64,000 nucleotides of DNA from Hydrogenophilaceae bacterium (lineage in GTDB: Bacteria > Pseudomonadota > Gammaproteobacteria > Burkholderiales > Thiobacillaceae): positions 1 through 64,000 of the forward strand of contig JANJWO010000006.1 in the NCBI GenBank assembly GCA_024709485.1. The letters are read 5' to 3'. Position 1 is the stretch's first letter, and every line of letters starts with the position of its first letter. Below, piece after piece: positions 28,899-37,791 of this stretch. The translations under genes were made by a program, and so were the position numbers. The notes beneath the pieces are model-generated. The model was given only the letters and a program-made list of their open reading frames with translations. It did not search any database and had not been told where the DNA came from.

Positions 28899-31800
28899 GC
28901 CGCTCGACCCCGCGCGCGCGCTCGACCCGCGCGTCTCCTGCGTGGTGGAAGCCTGCGCCGGCAGCGGCAAGACCTGGCTCCTGGTGTCGCGCATGCTGCG
29001 CCTGCTGCTCGCGGGCGCCAGGCCGGCGGAGCTGCTGGCCATCACCTTCACGCGCAAGGCGGCGCAGGAAATGACCGACCGCCTGCACGAATGGCTGCAA
29101 TTCCTGGCGCTGCGGGACGATGAGGCGGTGCGCGACTTTCTGCGTCAGCGCGCAGTGCCGGAACACGAAATCGGCGCGCTGCTGCCGCGCGCGCGCAGCC
29201 TTTTGGAAAGCGTGCTGACGGCGCAGCCCGGCCCGACCGTCACCACCTTCCACGGCTGGTTTCTGGAATTGCTGAAGCGCGCGCCGCTGGAAGCCGGCCT
29301 GCCCTGGGGCGCGCCGCTCCTGGAGCGCGAACGCCTGCTGCAGCGCGAAACGTGGGATGCGCTGGCGGCGAAATGGGCAGCCGAGACCGACACCCCGCAT
29401 GCGCTCGCCTTGCGCGGCCTGCTCGAAGAATGCGGCCAGCACAATCTGGAAACCCTGCTGTTCAATTTCCTGCAGCGCCGCGCCGAATGGCGGGCCTGCA
29501 CCGAAGGCCGGCCCGACCCCGTGGCCCATGCGCTGGAGCGCTTGCGGAGCTGCCTGCGGTTCGATCCCGACATCGACCCGGCGGCGGCATTCTGGGCGGA
29601 TGCAATGATGCTCGCGCGCGTGCAGCGCGTGGGCCAGGCCTTGACGCAAGGCGGCAAGGACGAGGCCCGGTACGGTGCAAACATTCTTGCCGCGCTCCAC
29701 GCGCGCGACCTCGACGGCGTAATTTACAACGTGCTCACCGGCAAGGGCGAGCGGCGCGCCAAAAAACCGACGGCCGCTTTGCAAACCGCTCTGGGCGCAG
29801 GATTCGAAGCTCACCGGCGCGATGTGCTGGCGCTGGAAGACGCCTTCATTGCGCTGATCGAGCACCAGGCCGAAATCAGCGCCTGGCACCTCAACCGCCA
29901 CGGCCTGCTGCTGGGCCATGCGCTGCTGGAACAATACCAGCAGGCCAAGGCCGGGCAGGGCGTGATCGATTTCACCGACGCCGAATGGCTGGGCTGCAAG
30001 CTGCTTCAGGACGAGGCGCTGGCCCCCGCCATCAACCTCAAGCTCGACGCGCGCTACCGGCATCTGCTGCTGGACGAATTCCAGGACACCAACCCGCTGC
30101 AATGGCAGGCGCTGTCGGCCTGGCTTGCCGACGCGTGCGCGGCGGACGCGGATATGACCGTGTTCATGGTAGGCGACCCCAAGCAGGCGATCTACCGCTT
30201 CCGCCGCGGCGAGGCGCGCGTGTTCGATGCCGCCGCCGATTTTTTGCAGCAGCGCTTCGCGGCGGCGCGCTTCGCCAACAACACGACCCGCAGGCTCGCG
30301 CCCGCGGTGGTGGCCGCGATCAACCCGGTGTTCGCCGGCGTCGAGGGTTTCGCGGCGCACGCCCCCGCGCAAGAGAACGCCGGCCTGGCCGGCGCGGTGC
30401 GCTGCCTGCCGCTCGCAGCGCCCGCAGGCGAGGAGGCGGAGGCGGGCCTGCGCAACCCGCTCACCGACCCATTGCCGGATGCGGCGGAGCGGGCGGTGCA
30501 TGAAGAGGCGCGCGCCTTCGCCCGCACCTTGCAAGAAGACATCCTCGGCAAGTGGTCCATCCGCGACGGCGACGGCGACCGCGCCGCGCGCCATGGCGAC
30601 GTGATGGCGCTGGTCAGAAAGCGCACGCACCTGCAGATCTACGAACGTGAACTGGAAAAGGCGGGCATCCCCTTCATCACCTCGCGGCGCGGCGGCCTGC
30701 TGCACGCGCTGGAGGCGCAGGACATCATCGCCCTGCTGGAAACGCTGGGCATGCCGCACGCCGACCTCAAGCTCGCGCATGTGCTGAAAAGCCCGCTGTT
30801 CGACTGCAGCGACGACGAGCTGATGGCGATTTTCGGCCCTGCCGGCGCACCTGGCTGGGACCGCCTGCTCGCGCGGGCGGCGACAAACGATTGCCCGCCC
30901 ACGCTGCAGCGCGCCGCGCGGCTGCTCGCGGATTGGCGCGCACGCGCCGGCGCGCTGCCAGTGCACGACCTGCTCGACCGCATCTACTGCGAAGGCGATG
31001 TCGAGGCGCGTTACGCCGCCGCGATGCCGGAGGCGATGCGGCCCCAGGTTGCCGCCAACCTGCGCGCCTTCGTGCAACTGGCCCTCACGCAGGATGCCGG
31101 GCGCTACCCTTCGCTGGCGGGCTTCATCCGCGAGCTGAAAAGCCGCGTCGACGATGCCGATGCCGCGCCCGACGAGGGCATTGCCGCCGCAGGCGAAAAC
31201 GCCGTGCGGCTTTTGACCATCCACGGCGCCAAGGGCCTGGAGGCGCCCATCGTGTGGCTGCTGGGCGGCAGCGACCACAACCGCGGCGACAGCTACGCCG
31301 CGCTGGCGCCATGGCCGCCCGAGGACGCCGCGCCGCCGCATTTTTCGCTGTACGCCGGCAAGGAGGCGCGCGGCGCATTCCGCGCGCACTGGTTTGCCGA
31401 GGAAGCGGCGCTGGCCGCGCGCGAAGACCTCAACCTGCTGTACGTGGCGATGACCCGCGCCAGGCAGGCGCTGGTGGTGAGCGGCGACGCCGGAAAAAAC
31501 GCCTGGCTCAAGCGCATCGCCGCGGCATGGGAAGCGGGCGCGCACCCCGCCGACCTGCCGCGCGCCGCCGTGGCCGGCAGCATGCCGCCGGCGCCGGCCT
31601 TGTCCGGGATCGTTGCGCCGGCGGTCGGCCAGCGCCTCGCCGCCACGCAGCAAAGCGCCGCCGGCGCCGTCGGCGAGCTGTTCCACGCCTGGCTCGAACG
31701 CCTGGCGCCGCCGGGGGCGAAGCGGGATCCGGCCGCGCTGGCGGCGCGACTCGGGCTGGACGGCGCGACGCTGGCCGCCGTCGCGGCGCGCGCCCATGCG

Positions 31801-32109
31801 CTGATCCACGACGCCGGGCTGGAGCCGTTCTTCAATCCCGCGCGCTATCTGCGCGCGCGCAACGAACTGACATTTGCCGACAGCGGCGGCCAGCTGCATC
31901 GCATCGACCGCCTGGTCGAGTTCGCCGACGCAACCTGGGTGCTGGACTACAAGACCGGCGACGCGGATGCGGCGAGCAGCCGCGAAGCGCTCGCCGCGAA
32001 CTACGGCGCCCAGCTGCAAACCTATGCGCAGGCCATTGCGGCTATCATGCCCGGCAAGCCGGTGCGGGCCGGCATCATCCTGGCCGACGGACGCCTGATC
32101 GAGCTATGA
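28891..32109 (+). CDS. AddA-like UvrD/Rep-family helicase-nuclease
   Basis: 1072 residues from the ATG at 28891, which overlaps the AddB-like stop. The track's earlier start is a shadow. Walker A is 'ACAGSGKTWLLVSRML', then 'LAITFTRKAAQEM' (motif Ia), Walker B 'HLLLDEFQDTNPLQW', 'VGDPKQAIYRFRRGE' (motif III), 'LLTIHGAKGLEAPIVWL' (motif V) and 'LLYVAMTRARQALVV' (motif VI). A C-terminal nuclease site reads 'WVLDYKTGDAD'. It would unwind and trim double-strand breaks for RecA together with its partner. Its stop overlaps the methyltransferase start by ATGA. Confidence 0.88.
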   Translation: MSKPLDPARALDPRVSCVVEACAGSGKTWLLVSRMLRLLLAGARPAELLAITFTRKAAQEMTDRLHEWLQFLALRDDEAVRDFLRQRAVPEHEIGALLPRARSLLESVLTAQPGPTVTTFHGWFLELLKRAPLEAGLPWGAPLLERERLLQRETWDALAAKWAAETDTPHALALRGLLEECGQHNLETLLFNFLQRRAEWRACTEGRPDPVAHALERLRSCLRFDPDIDPAAAFWADAMMLARVQRVGQALTQGGKDEARYGANILAALHARDLDGVIYNVLTGKGERRAKKPTAALQTALGAGFEAHRRDVLALEDAFIALIEHQAEISAWHLNRHGLLLGHALLEQYQQAKAGQGVIDFTDAEWLGCKLLQDEALAPAINLKLDARYRHLLLDEFQDTNPLQWQALSAWLADACAADADMTVFMVGDPKQAIYRFRRGEARVFDAAADFLQQRFAAARFANNTTRRLAPAVVAAINPVFAGVEGFAAHAPAQENAGLAGAVRCLPLAAPAGEEAEAGLRNPLTDPLPDAAERAVHEEARAFARTLQEDILGKWSIRDGDGDRAARHGDVMALVRKRTHLQIYERELEKAGIPFITSRRGGLLHALEAQDIIALLETLGMPHADLKLAHVLKSPLFDCSDDELMAIFGPAGAPGWDRLLARAATNDCPPTLQRAARLLADWRARAGALPVHDLLDRIYCEGDVEARYAAAMPEAMRPQVAANLRAFVQLALTQDAGRYPSLAGFIRELKSRVDDADAAPDEGIAAAGENAVRLLTIHGAKGLEAPIVWLLGGSDHNRGDSYAALAPWPPEDAAPPHFSLYAGKEARGAFRAHWFAEEAALAAREDLNLLYVAMTRARQALVVSGDAGKNAWLKRIAAAWEAGAHPADLPRAAVAGSMPPAPALSGIVAPAVGQRLAATQQSAAGAVGELFHAWLERLAPPGAKRDPAALAARLGLDGATLAAVAARAHALIHDAGLEPFFNPARYLRARNELTFADSGGQLHRIDRLVEFADATWVLDYKTGDADAASSREALAANYGAQLQTYAQAIAAIMPGKPVRAGIILADGRLIEL

Positions 32110-32696
32110 GCGAAAAACCCTACTCCGAATCCTGCGCGCGCAACAAGGATCCCATCCTTGCCATCCTGCGCGCAGTCTTCACCCGGCCGGCGCGCATTCT
32201 GGAGATCGGCTCCGGCAGCGGCCAGCACGCGGTGCATTTCGGCGCGGCGCTGCCGCACCTGACATGGCAGACCAGCGACCTGCCCGCCTGCCATGCCGGC
32301 ATAAACGCCTGGCTGGACGAGGCGGCGCTGCCCAATGTGCTGGCGCCGCTCGTCCTGGATGTCAACGATGCCTGGCCCGCCGGGCCCTATGACGGCGTGT
32401 TCACCGCCAACACCCTGCATATCCTTGCCTGGGACGCGGGGCAAAAATTGATAGCCGGCGCCGGCCGCTTGTTAAGCAGCGGCGGCCGCCTGCTGATCTA
32501 CGGCCCGTTCAATTACCGCGGCACCTTCACTGCGGACAGCAACGCCCGCTTCGACGAATGGCTGAAAGACCGCAATCCGGCATCAGGCATCCGCGACTTC
32601 GAGGCCGTGCGGCAATGCGCCGAAAGCCGCGGTCTGCGCCTGGAAGCCGACCACGCCATGCCGGCAAACAACCGGCTGCTGGTTTTCAGCAAATAA
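32106..32696 (+). CDS. DUF938 SAM-dependent methyltransferase
   Basis: 196 residues. Glycine-rich SAM site 'ILEIGSGSGQHAVHF' and the family motif 'DGVFTANTLHILAWD', then 'GGRLLIYGPFNYRGTFTADSNARFD', which mark the DUF938 group. Substrate unknown. It starts inside the stop of the AddA-like gene (ATGA), so it is probably co-translated with the repair pair, although no functional link is established. Confidence 0.85.
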   Translation: MSEKPYSESCARNKDPILAILRAVFTRPARILEIGSGSGQHAVHFGAALPHLTWQTSDLPACHAGINAWLDEAALPNVLAPLVLDVNDAWPAGPYDGVFTANTLHILAWDAGQKLIAGAGRLLSSGGRLLIYGPFNYRGTFTADSNARFDEWLKDRNPASGIRDFEAVRQCAESRGLRLEADHAMPANNRLLVFSK

Positions 32697-32734
32697 AACT
32701 TGGTTGGCGCCGCGGCTGGACTATAAAAATAATC

Positions 32735-33076
32735 ATGAAGATCAGCGACCTCATCCCGCGCTGGACGGGTCATGTGCATCCGCCGCTGGCCGGCAGGCCT
32801 TACCGCATGCATCTGCCCTTGCGCGACGCCGCGCGCATCGAGGCGCTGCAGATCATGTACCCCGGCTGCACGGAAGAGGAGATTTTGTCCGACCTTTTGC
32901 ACGCGGCGCTGGACGAGCTCGAAATCGCCATGCCTTATGTGCCCGGCGAGCACATCATCGCCGAAGACGACCAAGGCGACCCCATTTACGAGGACCTTGG
33001 CCCGACCCCGCGCTTCTACAGCCTGAGCCATGAACTCATGCGCCAGCTGGCCGGAAAAAAACCTGACAGGACATAA
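32735..33076 (+). CDS. Conserved small protein, often annotated as pilin-assembly or pili tip component
   Basis: 113 residues from the ATG at 32735. The track's upstream extension reads through the methyltransferase end. Features: 'RMHLPLRDAARIEALQIMYPG', 'EEEILSDLLHAALDELE', and 'EDDQGDPIYEDLGPTPRF'. This resembles a short cytosolic protein of Pseudomonas and betaproteobacteria annotated without strong evidence as a pilin-assembly or pili tip component. No signal peptide or membrane segment is seen and no pilus genes are near, so that label should be treated with caution. Confidence 0.65.
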   Translation: MKISDLIPRWTGHVHPPLAGRPYRMHLPLRDAARIEALQIMYPGCTEEEILSDLLHAALDELEIAMPYVPGEHIIAEDDQGDPIYEDLGPTPRFYSLSHELMRQLAGKKPDRT

Positions 33077-33130
33077 AATCCACAGACGCAGGCTCTAAAA
33101 TGGCGGCTTTCGTGCAATAAAAGCGCCATC

Positions 33131-34357
33131 ATGCCCGTCAATCTCGTCGCCCCCGACCCCGCCTCGCTGCTTCCCGTCGCCGGCATCAAGCTCGGCATCG
33201 CCTCCGCCGGCATCAAGAAGCCCGGACGCCGCGACCTCACCCTGATCGAACTTGCCGCCGGCGCGAAAGTTGCCGGGGTGTTCACGCAAAACCGCTTCTG
33301 CGCCGCGCCGGTGACGGTGTGCAAACAGCACCTTGCCGGCGGCGACATCCGCGCCCTGCTCATCAACACCGGCAACGCCAATGCCGGCACCGGCGCGGAG
33401 GGCATCAAGCGGGCAACGCAAAGCTGCGCCGCGGTGGCGGAAATGTTGCACATCCGGCCGCAACAGGTGCTGCCTTTCTCCACCGGCGTGATCCTGGAGC
33501 CGCTGCCCATCGACAAGATCCTGCCCGCGCTGCCGGCGGCCCAGGCCGATCTCGCGGCCGATCGCTGGTCGGAGGCGGCGCACGCCATCATGACCACCGA
33601 CATCGTGGCCAAGGCGGCGTCGGCGCAGGCGCAAGTCGGCGGCAAGACCGTGACCGTTACGGGAATCGCCAAAGGCTCCGGCATGATCCATCCCAACATG
33701 GCCACCATGCTGGGCTATGTCGCCACCGATGCCGCAGTGTCGCAGGCGCTGCTCGAGCGGCTGGCGAAGGAGGTCGCCGACGTCTCGTTCAACTGCGTGA
33801 CCGTGGACGGCGACACCTCGACCAACGACAGCTTCATCCTCATCGCCACCGGCCAGGCCGGCAATGCCGAAATCAGCGACACCGCCTCCGTCGACTGCGC
33901 GGCCTTGAAAAACGCCCTGTCGGAAGTGTCGATCCGGCTCGCCCAGGCCATGGCGCGCGACGGCGAGGGCGCCACCAAGTTCATGACCGTGCGGATCGAG
34001 CAGGGCCGCGACCATGCCGAGTGCAAGCAGATCGCCTACGCCATCGCGCGCTCGCCGCTGGTGAAGACCGCGTTCTTCGCTTCCGATCCCAACCTCGGGC
34101 GCATCCTCGCCGCCATCGGCTATGCCGGCGTGGCGGACCTCGACGTGGACAACATCCGGGTCTATCTCGGCGACGTGCTGGTGGCGGAAAAGGGCGGGCG
34201 CGCGGCGAGCTACACCGAGGCGCAGGGCGCGGCGGTGATGCAGGAAGCCGAGATCACGATTCGCGTCGTGCTGAATCGCGGCGAGGCGAACGCCACGGTG
34301 TGGACCTGCGATTTCTCCTACGATTACGTGAAGATCAACGCGGAATACAGAACATGA
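33131..34357 (+). CDS. argJ: Glutamate N-acetyltransferase / ornithine acetyltransferase
   Basis: 408 residues. The autocleavage site is in '[20 protein letters not shown]', where the Thr of 'MATML' becomes the N-terminal nucleophile of the beta chain. Other marks are '[12 protein letters not shown]' (seen as '[14 protein letters not shown]') and 'REGATKF'-like '[12 protein letters not shown]'. The enzyme recycles acetyl from acetylornithine to glutamate in arginine synthesis. A GA-rich inverted repeat lies between its stop and the next gene. Confidence 0.97.
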   Translation: MPVNLVAPDPASLLPVAGIKLGIASAGIKKPGRRDLTLIELAAGAKVAGVFTQNRFCAAPVTVCKQHLAGGDIRALLINTGNANAGTGAEGIKRATQSCAAVAEMLHIRPQQVLPFSTGVILEPLPIDKILPALPAAQADLAADRWSEAAHAIMTTDIVAKAASAQAQVGGKTVTVTGIAKGSGMIHPNMATMLGYVATDAAVSQALLERLAKEVADVSFNCVTVDGDTSTNDSFILIATGQAGNAEISDTASVDCAALKNALSEVSIRLAQAMARDGEGATKFMTVRIEQGRDHAECKQIAYAIARSPLVKTAFFASDPNLGRILAAIGYAGVADLDVDNIRVYLGDVLVAEKGGRAASYTEAQGAAVMQEAEITIRVVLNRGEANATVWTCDFSYDYVKINAEYRT

Positions 34358-34363
34358 TTGCCC

Positions 34364-34425
34364 ACAAGGAGAGCGGGAGGACAGGAGGAAAAACAAAACC
34401 TCTTGTCCTCATGTCCTCCTTGTTC
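34364..34425. repeat. GA-rich inverted repeat (family B)
   Basis: The left arm ('ACAAGGAGAGCGGGAGGACA') and right arm ('GTCCTCATGTCCTCCTTGTT' then C) form an imperfect hairpin in the 80-bp argJ-DUF815 gap. Nineteen bases of the right arm are identical to the arm in the gltB-gltD gap. The end of the repeat (CAAGG) may also serve as the ribosome site of the next gene. Confidence 0.6.
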
Positions 34426-34438
34426 AAGGTTTAAACGT

Positions 34439-35284
34439 ATGAGTTCACTAGACACCCTGCTGCCGCGCATCGAACGCCTGCTCGACCGCCTCGAAGGCGC
34501 ACCGGCGCCCGCCATCGACTGGCAGAAAACCCATGCCGCGCGCTGGGCCGCGGAAACCCGCAGCCTGCGCCCGATCGCGCGGCCGCATCGCATCGAGGCC
34601 CGGCACCTGCTCAACATCGACGAGCAGAAGCAGAAGATCGATGCCAACACGCGCCAGTTCGTGGCCGGCAAGCCGGCCAACAACGTGCTGCTCACCGGCA
34701 GCCGCGGCACCGGCAAGTCCTCGCTGGTGAAGGCCATGCTTGCCAAGTACGCGCGCAAGGGCCTGCGCCTGGTGGAACTCGACAAGGCCGGACTCGCGCA
34801 CCTGCCCGAGCTCTTTGAGCTGCTGCCGCAGGGCCCGCAGCGCTTCATCCTGTTCTGCGACGACCTCTCGTTCACCGCCGACGAGCCCGGCTATCCGGCG
34901 CTGAAGGCCGCGCTCGACGGCTCGCTCGCCACCCCCGCCGACAACGTGCTGATCTACGCCACCAGCAACCGCCGCCACCTCATGCCCGAATACATGGCGG
35001 AAAACGAGGAAGCGCGGCACCTGGGCGGCGAAGTGCATCCGGGCGAGGCCACCGAGGAGAAAATCTCGCTGTCCGAGCGCTTCGGGCTGTGGATCAGTTT
35101 CTATGCCATGGATCAGGATGACTACCTCGCCATCGCCGCGCACTGGGCCGGCGAGCTGGGCGCGCGGGATTTCCGTTCCGAGGCCTTCATCCGCGCCGCG
35201 CTGCAATGGAGCCTGGGCCGCGGCGCGCGCTCCGGGCGCACCGCCTGGCAATTCGCGCGCGACTGGGCGGGGCAGGGCAAATGA
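34439..35284 (+). CDS. DUF815-family AAA+ ATPase
   Basis: 281 residues from the ATG at 34439. Walker A 'VLLTGSRGTGKSSLVKAML', Walker B 'FILFCDDLSF', and sensor-like 'LIYATSNRRHLMPEYM' are the conserved blocks of DUF815 proteins, single-domain ATPases of unknown substrate. It is followed in an ATGA overlap by the Nudix-ThiE fusion, a neighbour pair common in betaproteobacteria and gammaproteobacteria. Function unknown beyond ATP hydrolysis. Confidence 0.85.
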   Translation: MSSLDTLLPRIERLLDRLEGAPAPAIDWQKTHAARWAAETRSLRPIARPHRIEARHLLNIDEQKQKIDANTRQFVAGKPANNVLLTGSRGTGKSSLVKAMLAKYARKGLRLVELDKAGLAHLPELFELLPQGPQRFILFCDDLSFTADEPGYPALKAALDGSLATPADNVLIYATSNRRHLMPEYMAENEEARHLGGEVHPGEATEEKISLSERFGLWISFYAMDQDDYLAIAAHWAGELGARDFRSEAFIRAALQWSLGRGARSGRTAWQFARDWAGQGK

Positions 35285-36231
35285 CCGGAGGCCGAAAGGG
35301 CGAGGACATCATCGAGGTCGTCGCCGCGGTGCTGACGCGGCCCAACGGCGAAGTCATGCTGGCCTCGCGCCCGGCCGGCAAGGTGTACGCCGGCTACTGG
35401 GAATTTCCCGGCGGCAAGGTGGAAGCGGGCGAATCGCTGGACCATGCGCTCGCCCGCGAGCTGAAGGAAGAGCTCGGCATCGCGGCGCTGCGCGCCACGC
35501 GCTGGATCACCAGGGTGTTCGCCTATCCGCACGCCACGGTGCGGCTGAATTTTTTCCGCATATGGCACTGGCAGGGCGAGCCGCATCCGCACGAAGGCCA
35601 GACTTTTGCCTGGGACAACCCGGCGGCGCATTCTGTCGAGCCGCTGTTGCCGGCCAATTTCCCCATCCTCAAGGCGCTCATGCTGCCGCCGGTCTACGGC
35701 ATCAGCCATGCCCAGGCGCTGGGGCAGGATGTCTTCCTGCAGCGCCTGGATGCCGCACTCGCAAACGGCCTGCGCCTCGTCCAGGTGCGCGACAAGGATT
35801 TGCCCGAGAGCGAGCGGCTGGAGCTGGCGCGCGAAACGGTCAAGCGCGCCAGGCCTTACGGCGCGCGCGTGCTGGTCAACGGTACGCTTGACCTGGCGCG
35901 CGCCGCCGGCGCCGATGGCGTGCACCTGGACGCCGGCGCGCTGATGAACTGCGCCGCGCGCCCGGACTGCGACTGGGTCGGCGCCTCCTGCCACAATGGG
36001 GAGGAGCTTGCGCGCGCCGCCGACATCGCCGATTTCGCCATGCTCTCGCCGGTATTGCCCACGGCAAGCCACCCCGGCGAGCCCACGCTGGGCTGGGAAG
36101 CGTTCGCGCGGCTGGCGGCGCAAAGCCCGATTCCGGTCTATGCCCTGGGCGGCGTCGCCTACGCCGACCTCGATACCGCGCGCAGCCACGGCGCGCACGG
36201 CATCGCCATGCTGAGAGGCGCCTGGGCATGA
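35281..36231 (+). CDS. Nudix hydrolase fused to a thiamine-phosphate-synthase-like domain
   Basis: 316 residues from the ATG overlapping the previous stop. The N-terminal half is a MutT-type Nudix domain ('GGKVEAGESLDHALARELKEELGI' matches GX5EX7REUXEEXGU). The C-terminal half is a TIM barrel like ThiE ('RLVQVRDKDLP', 'VLVNGTLDLARAAGADGVHL', 'PVYALGGV'). The first part probably cleans oxidised dGTP. The ThiE-like part has an unproven role. Such fusions are known in proteobacteria. A small membrane-anchored gene overlaps its stop. Confidence 0.9.
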   Translation: MTGGRKGEDIIEVVAAVLTRPNGEVMLASRPAGKVYAGYWEFPGGKVEAGESLDHALARELKEELGIAALRATRWITRVFAYPHATVRLNFFRIWHWQGEPHPHEGQTFAWDNPAAHSVEPLLPANFPILKALMLPPVYGISHAQALGQDVFLQRLDAALANGLRLVQVRDKDLPESERLELARETVKRARPYGARVLVNGTLDLARAAGADGVHLDAGALMNCAARPDCDWVGASCHNGEELARAADIADFAMLSPVLPTASHPGEPTLGWEAFARLAAQSPIPVYALGGVAYADLDTARSHGAHGIAMLRGAWA

Positions 36232-36644
36232 AGCGGCTCGTCGCGCCCGGGCTGATCATACTCGCGCTGGCGGCGCTGGCGCTGTGGGGCGTCTGGCAGA
36301 AAGCGCCGCAACCGGCGGCGCAAGCCATCGTCTGCACGGACCCGGTGGCGGGCTGCGTTTTCATGCACAACGGCGCGCCCTGCCGGCTGCGCTTTTCCGC
36401 CCCGCCCGAGGCGCTCAAGCCCTTCGCGCTCTCGCTCGCGGCCCCGAACCTGGGCCAGGCCTCGGTTTCCTTCCGGATGCTCGGCATGGACATGGGCATC
36501 ACCCGCTACGAGCTGCGCCAGGAGGCCTCCGGCAACTGGGCGGCCCAGGTCACCCTGCCGGTCTGCACGGCAAGCCGGGCCGACTGGGAGGCGGAACTCA
36601 ATCTGGATGGCCGACTCTATACCCTGGCGTTCATTACCCGCTGA
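36228..36644 (+). CDS. Hypothetical membrane-anchored periplasmic protein
   Basis: 138 residues. One N-terminal hydrophobic helix (about 4-22, 'APGLIILALAALALWGVW') is followed by a soluble beta-rich domain with three Cys ('IVCTDPVAGCVFMHNGAPC') and another near the end ('LPVCTAS'). It could carry disulfides in the periplasm. It starts in an ATGA overlap with the Nudix-ThiE gene. I do not recognise the family. Confidence 0.6.
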   Translation: MKRLVAPGLIILALAALALWGVWQKAPQPAAQAIVCTDPVAGCVFMHNGAPCRLRFSAPPEALKPFALSLAAPNLGQASVSFRMLGMDMGITRYELRQEASGNWAAQVTLPVCTASRADWEAELNLDGRLYTLAFITR

Positions 36645-36656
36645 TCGCGGCCGTCG

Positions 36657-36689
36657 TTGTCATGCGTTTGCCACACTCCGGCATATAAT
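36657..36689 (+). promoter_or_regulatory. PHO-box-like promoter for phoU
   Basis: TTGTCAT (36657-36663), 4 bp, TTGCCAC (36668-36674) resembles the PhoB box (CTGTCAT-N4-CTGTCAT) with 6/7 and 4/7 matches. A perfect TATAAT (36684-36689) follows 9 bp later, about the spacing seen in PhoB-activated promoters where the box replaces the -35. The distance from TTGTCA to TATAAT is 21 bp, too long for ordinary sigma-70 use. Confidence 0.45.
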
Positions 36690-36713
36690 GGACCCGTTCC
36701 AGGAGAGATAAAG

Positions 36714-37415
36714 ATGCCCACCGAACACATCTTCAAGCAGTTTGACATGGACTTGGAAAGCATTCGCGCCAATGTCCTGAAAATGGGCGGCCTGGTGGAA
36801 GAGCAGATCATCCACTCGGTCGAGGCGCTGACCGGCGGCGACCTGTCTTTGGCGGACGAAGTCATCGCCCACGACCACAGCGTCAACGCGCTCGAGGTGC
36901 AGATCGACGAGGATGTCGCCCACGTCATCGCCCGGCGCGCGCCCACCGCTTCGGATCTGCGCATGCTGATGATGGTGGTGAAGACCATCACCGACCTCGA
37001 ACGCATCGGCGATGAAGCCGCCAAGATCGCGCGCATGGCCAAGCTCGTCCATCAGAGCGAGCGCCTCAGCCTGCCGCGCTTCAACGAGGTCAAGTACATG
37101 TCCACGGTCGTGCTGGACATGCTGCGCAAGGCGCTCGACGGCTTCGCCCGCCTGGACGTCAGCAGCGCCGCCTCGATCGCGCGCCAGGACGACGAGGTGG
37201 ACGAGGAGTTCCGCCTCAACCTGCGCCATCTCATCACCTTCATGATGGAGGATCCGCGCACCATTTCGGTATCCATCGACATCCTGTTCGCGGCCAAGGC
37301 CATCGAGCGCATGGGCGACCACGCCAAGAACATGTCCGAATACGTGGTCTACATGGTCAAGGGCAAGGACGTGCGCCATACCTCGCTGGAGGAGATGGAA
37401 AGGGAATTGATGTAA
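36714..37415 (+). CDS. phoU: Phosphate signalling protein PhoU
   Basis: 233 residues from the ATG with AGGAGAG upstream. Two PhoU helical repeats are present ('LGGLVEEQI'-like 'KMGGLVEEQIIHSVEAL', 'RMLMMVVKTITDLERIGDEAAKIA' split by the usual E/DxxxD metal pattern, and 'ILFAAKAIERMGDHAKNMSEYVVYM'). PhoU damps PhoR/PhoB when phosphate is plentiful by acting on the Pst transporter. No pst or phoBR genes are next to it, so here it is a stand-alone gene, yet its promoter looks PhoB-type. A bidirectional terminator follows. Confidence 0.96.
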   Translation: MPTEHIFKQFDMDLESIRANVLKMGGLVEEQIIHSVEALTGGDLSLADEVIAHDHSVNALEVQIDEDVAHVIARRAPTASDLRMLMMVVKTITDLERIGDEAAKIARMAKLVHQSERLSLPRFNEVKYMSTVVLDMLRKALDGFARLDVSSAASIARQDDEVDEEFRLNLRHLITFMMEDPRTISVSIDILFAAKAIERMGDHAKNMSEYVVYMVKGKDVRHTSLEEMERELM

Positions 37416-37433
37416 GCCCCTGCGGCGCCAAGC

Positions 37434-37460
37434 AAAACGGGCTCGAATGAGCCCGTTTTT
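37434..37460. terminator. Bidirectional intrinsic terminator after phoU and yggX
   Basis: The stem AACGGGCTC / GAGCCCGTT with a GAAT loop is flanked by A and T runs, and lies between the convergent phoU and yggX. Confidence 0.88.
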
Positions 37461-37480
37461 CGTGGTGCGGCCGATGCGCG

Positions 37481-37753
37481 CTATTTGGTCGGCGGCACGT
37501 AGCCCGCCACCTGGTGGGCGCCGGCGCCGAAGAAGTATTGCTCCATCTGCGTCATCAGGTACTTGCGCGCCTGCGGGTCGGCGAGGCTCAGGCGGTTCTC
37601 GTTGATGAGCATGGTCTGATGGCGGGTCCACGCGGCCCAGGCCTCCTTGGACACGCTCTCGAAAATCCGCTTGCCGAGGTCGCCGGGAACGGGAGGAAAA
37701 GCCAGGCCTTCAGCTTCGCGGCCGAGTTTGACGCAATGCACCATGCGGGTCAT
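37481..37753 (-). CDS. yggX: Fe(2+)-trafficking / oxidative damage protection protein
   Basis: 90 residues, a normal length. Diagnostic blocks: '[14 protein letters not shown]' with the conserved Cys near the N-terminus, '[22 protein letters not shown]', and '[15 protein letters not shown]'. YggX-type proteins protect Fe-S enzymes against oxidation and help in their repair. AGGAG precedes the start. It is convergent with phoU. Confidence 0.95.
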   Translation of the reverse strand: MTRMVHCVKLGREAEGLAFPPVPGDLGKRIFESVSKEAWAAWTRHQTMLINENRLSLADPQARKYLMTQMEQYFFGAGAHQVAGYVPPTK

Positions 37754-37791
37754 GTTCTGCTCCTGAAATCAGTCAAATGTTAACGGCACGA

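Noticed and set aside
26259-32019. 932- and 1094-residue antisense ORFs opposite the AddB/AddA-like genes
   Set aside because: Arg/Gln/Ala-rich shadow translation with no motif. The plus-strand helicase and nuclease motifs are clear.
32735-33076. Pilus tip component as a firm function
   Set aside because: No signal peptide and no pilus genes nearby. The annotation label in other genomes has no visible support here.
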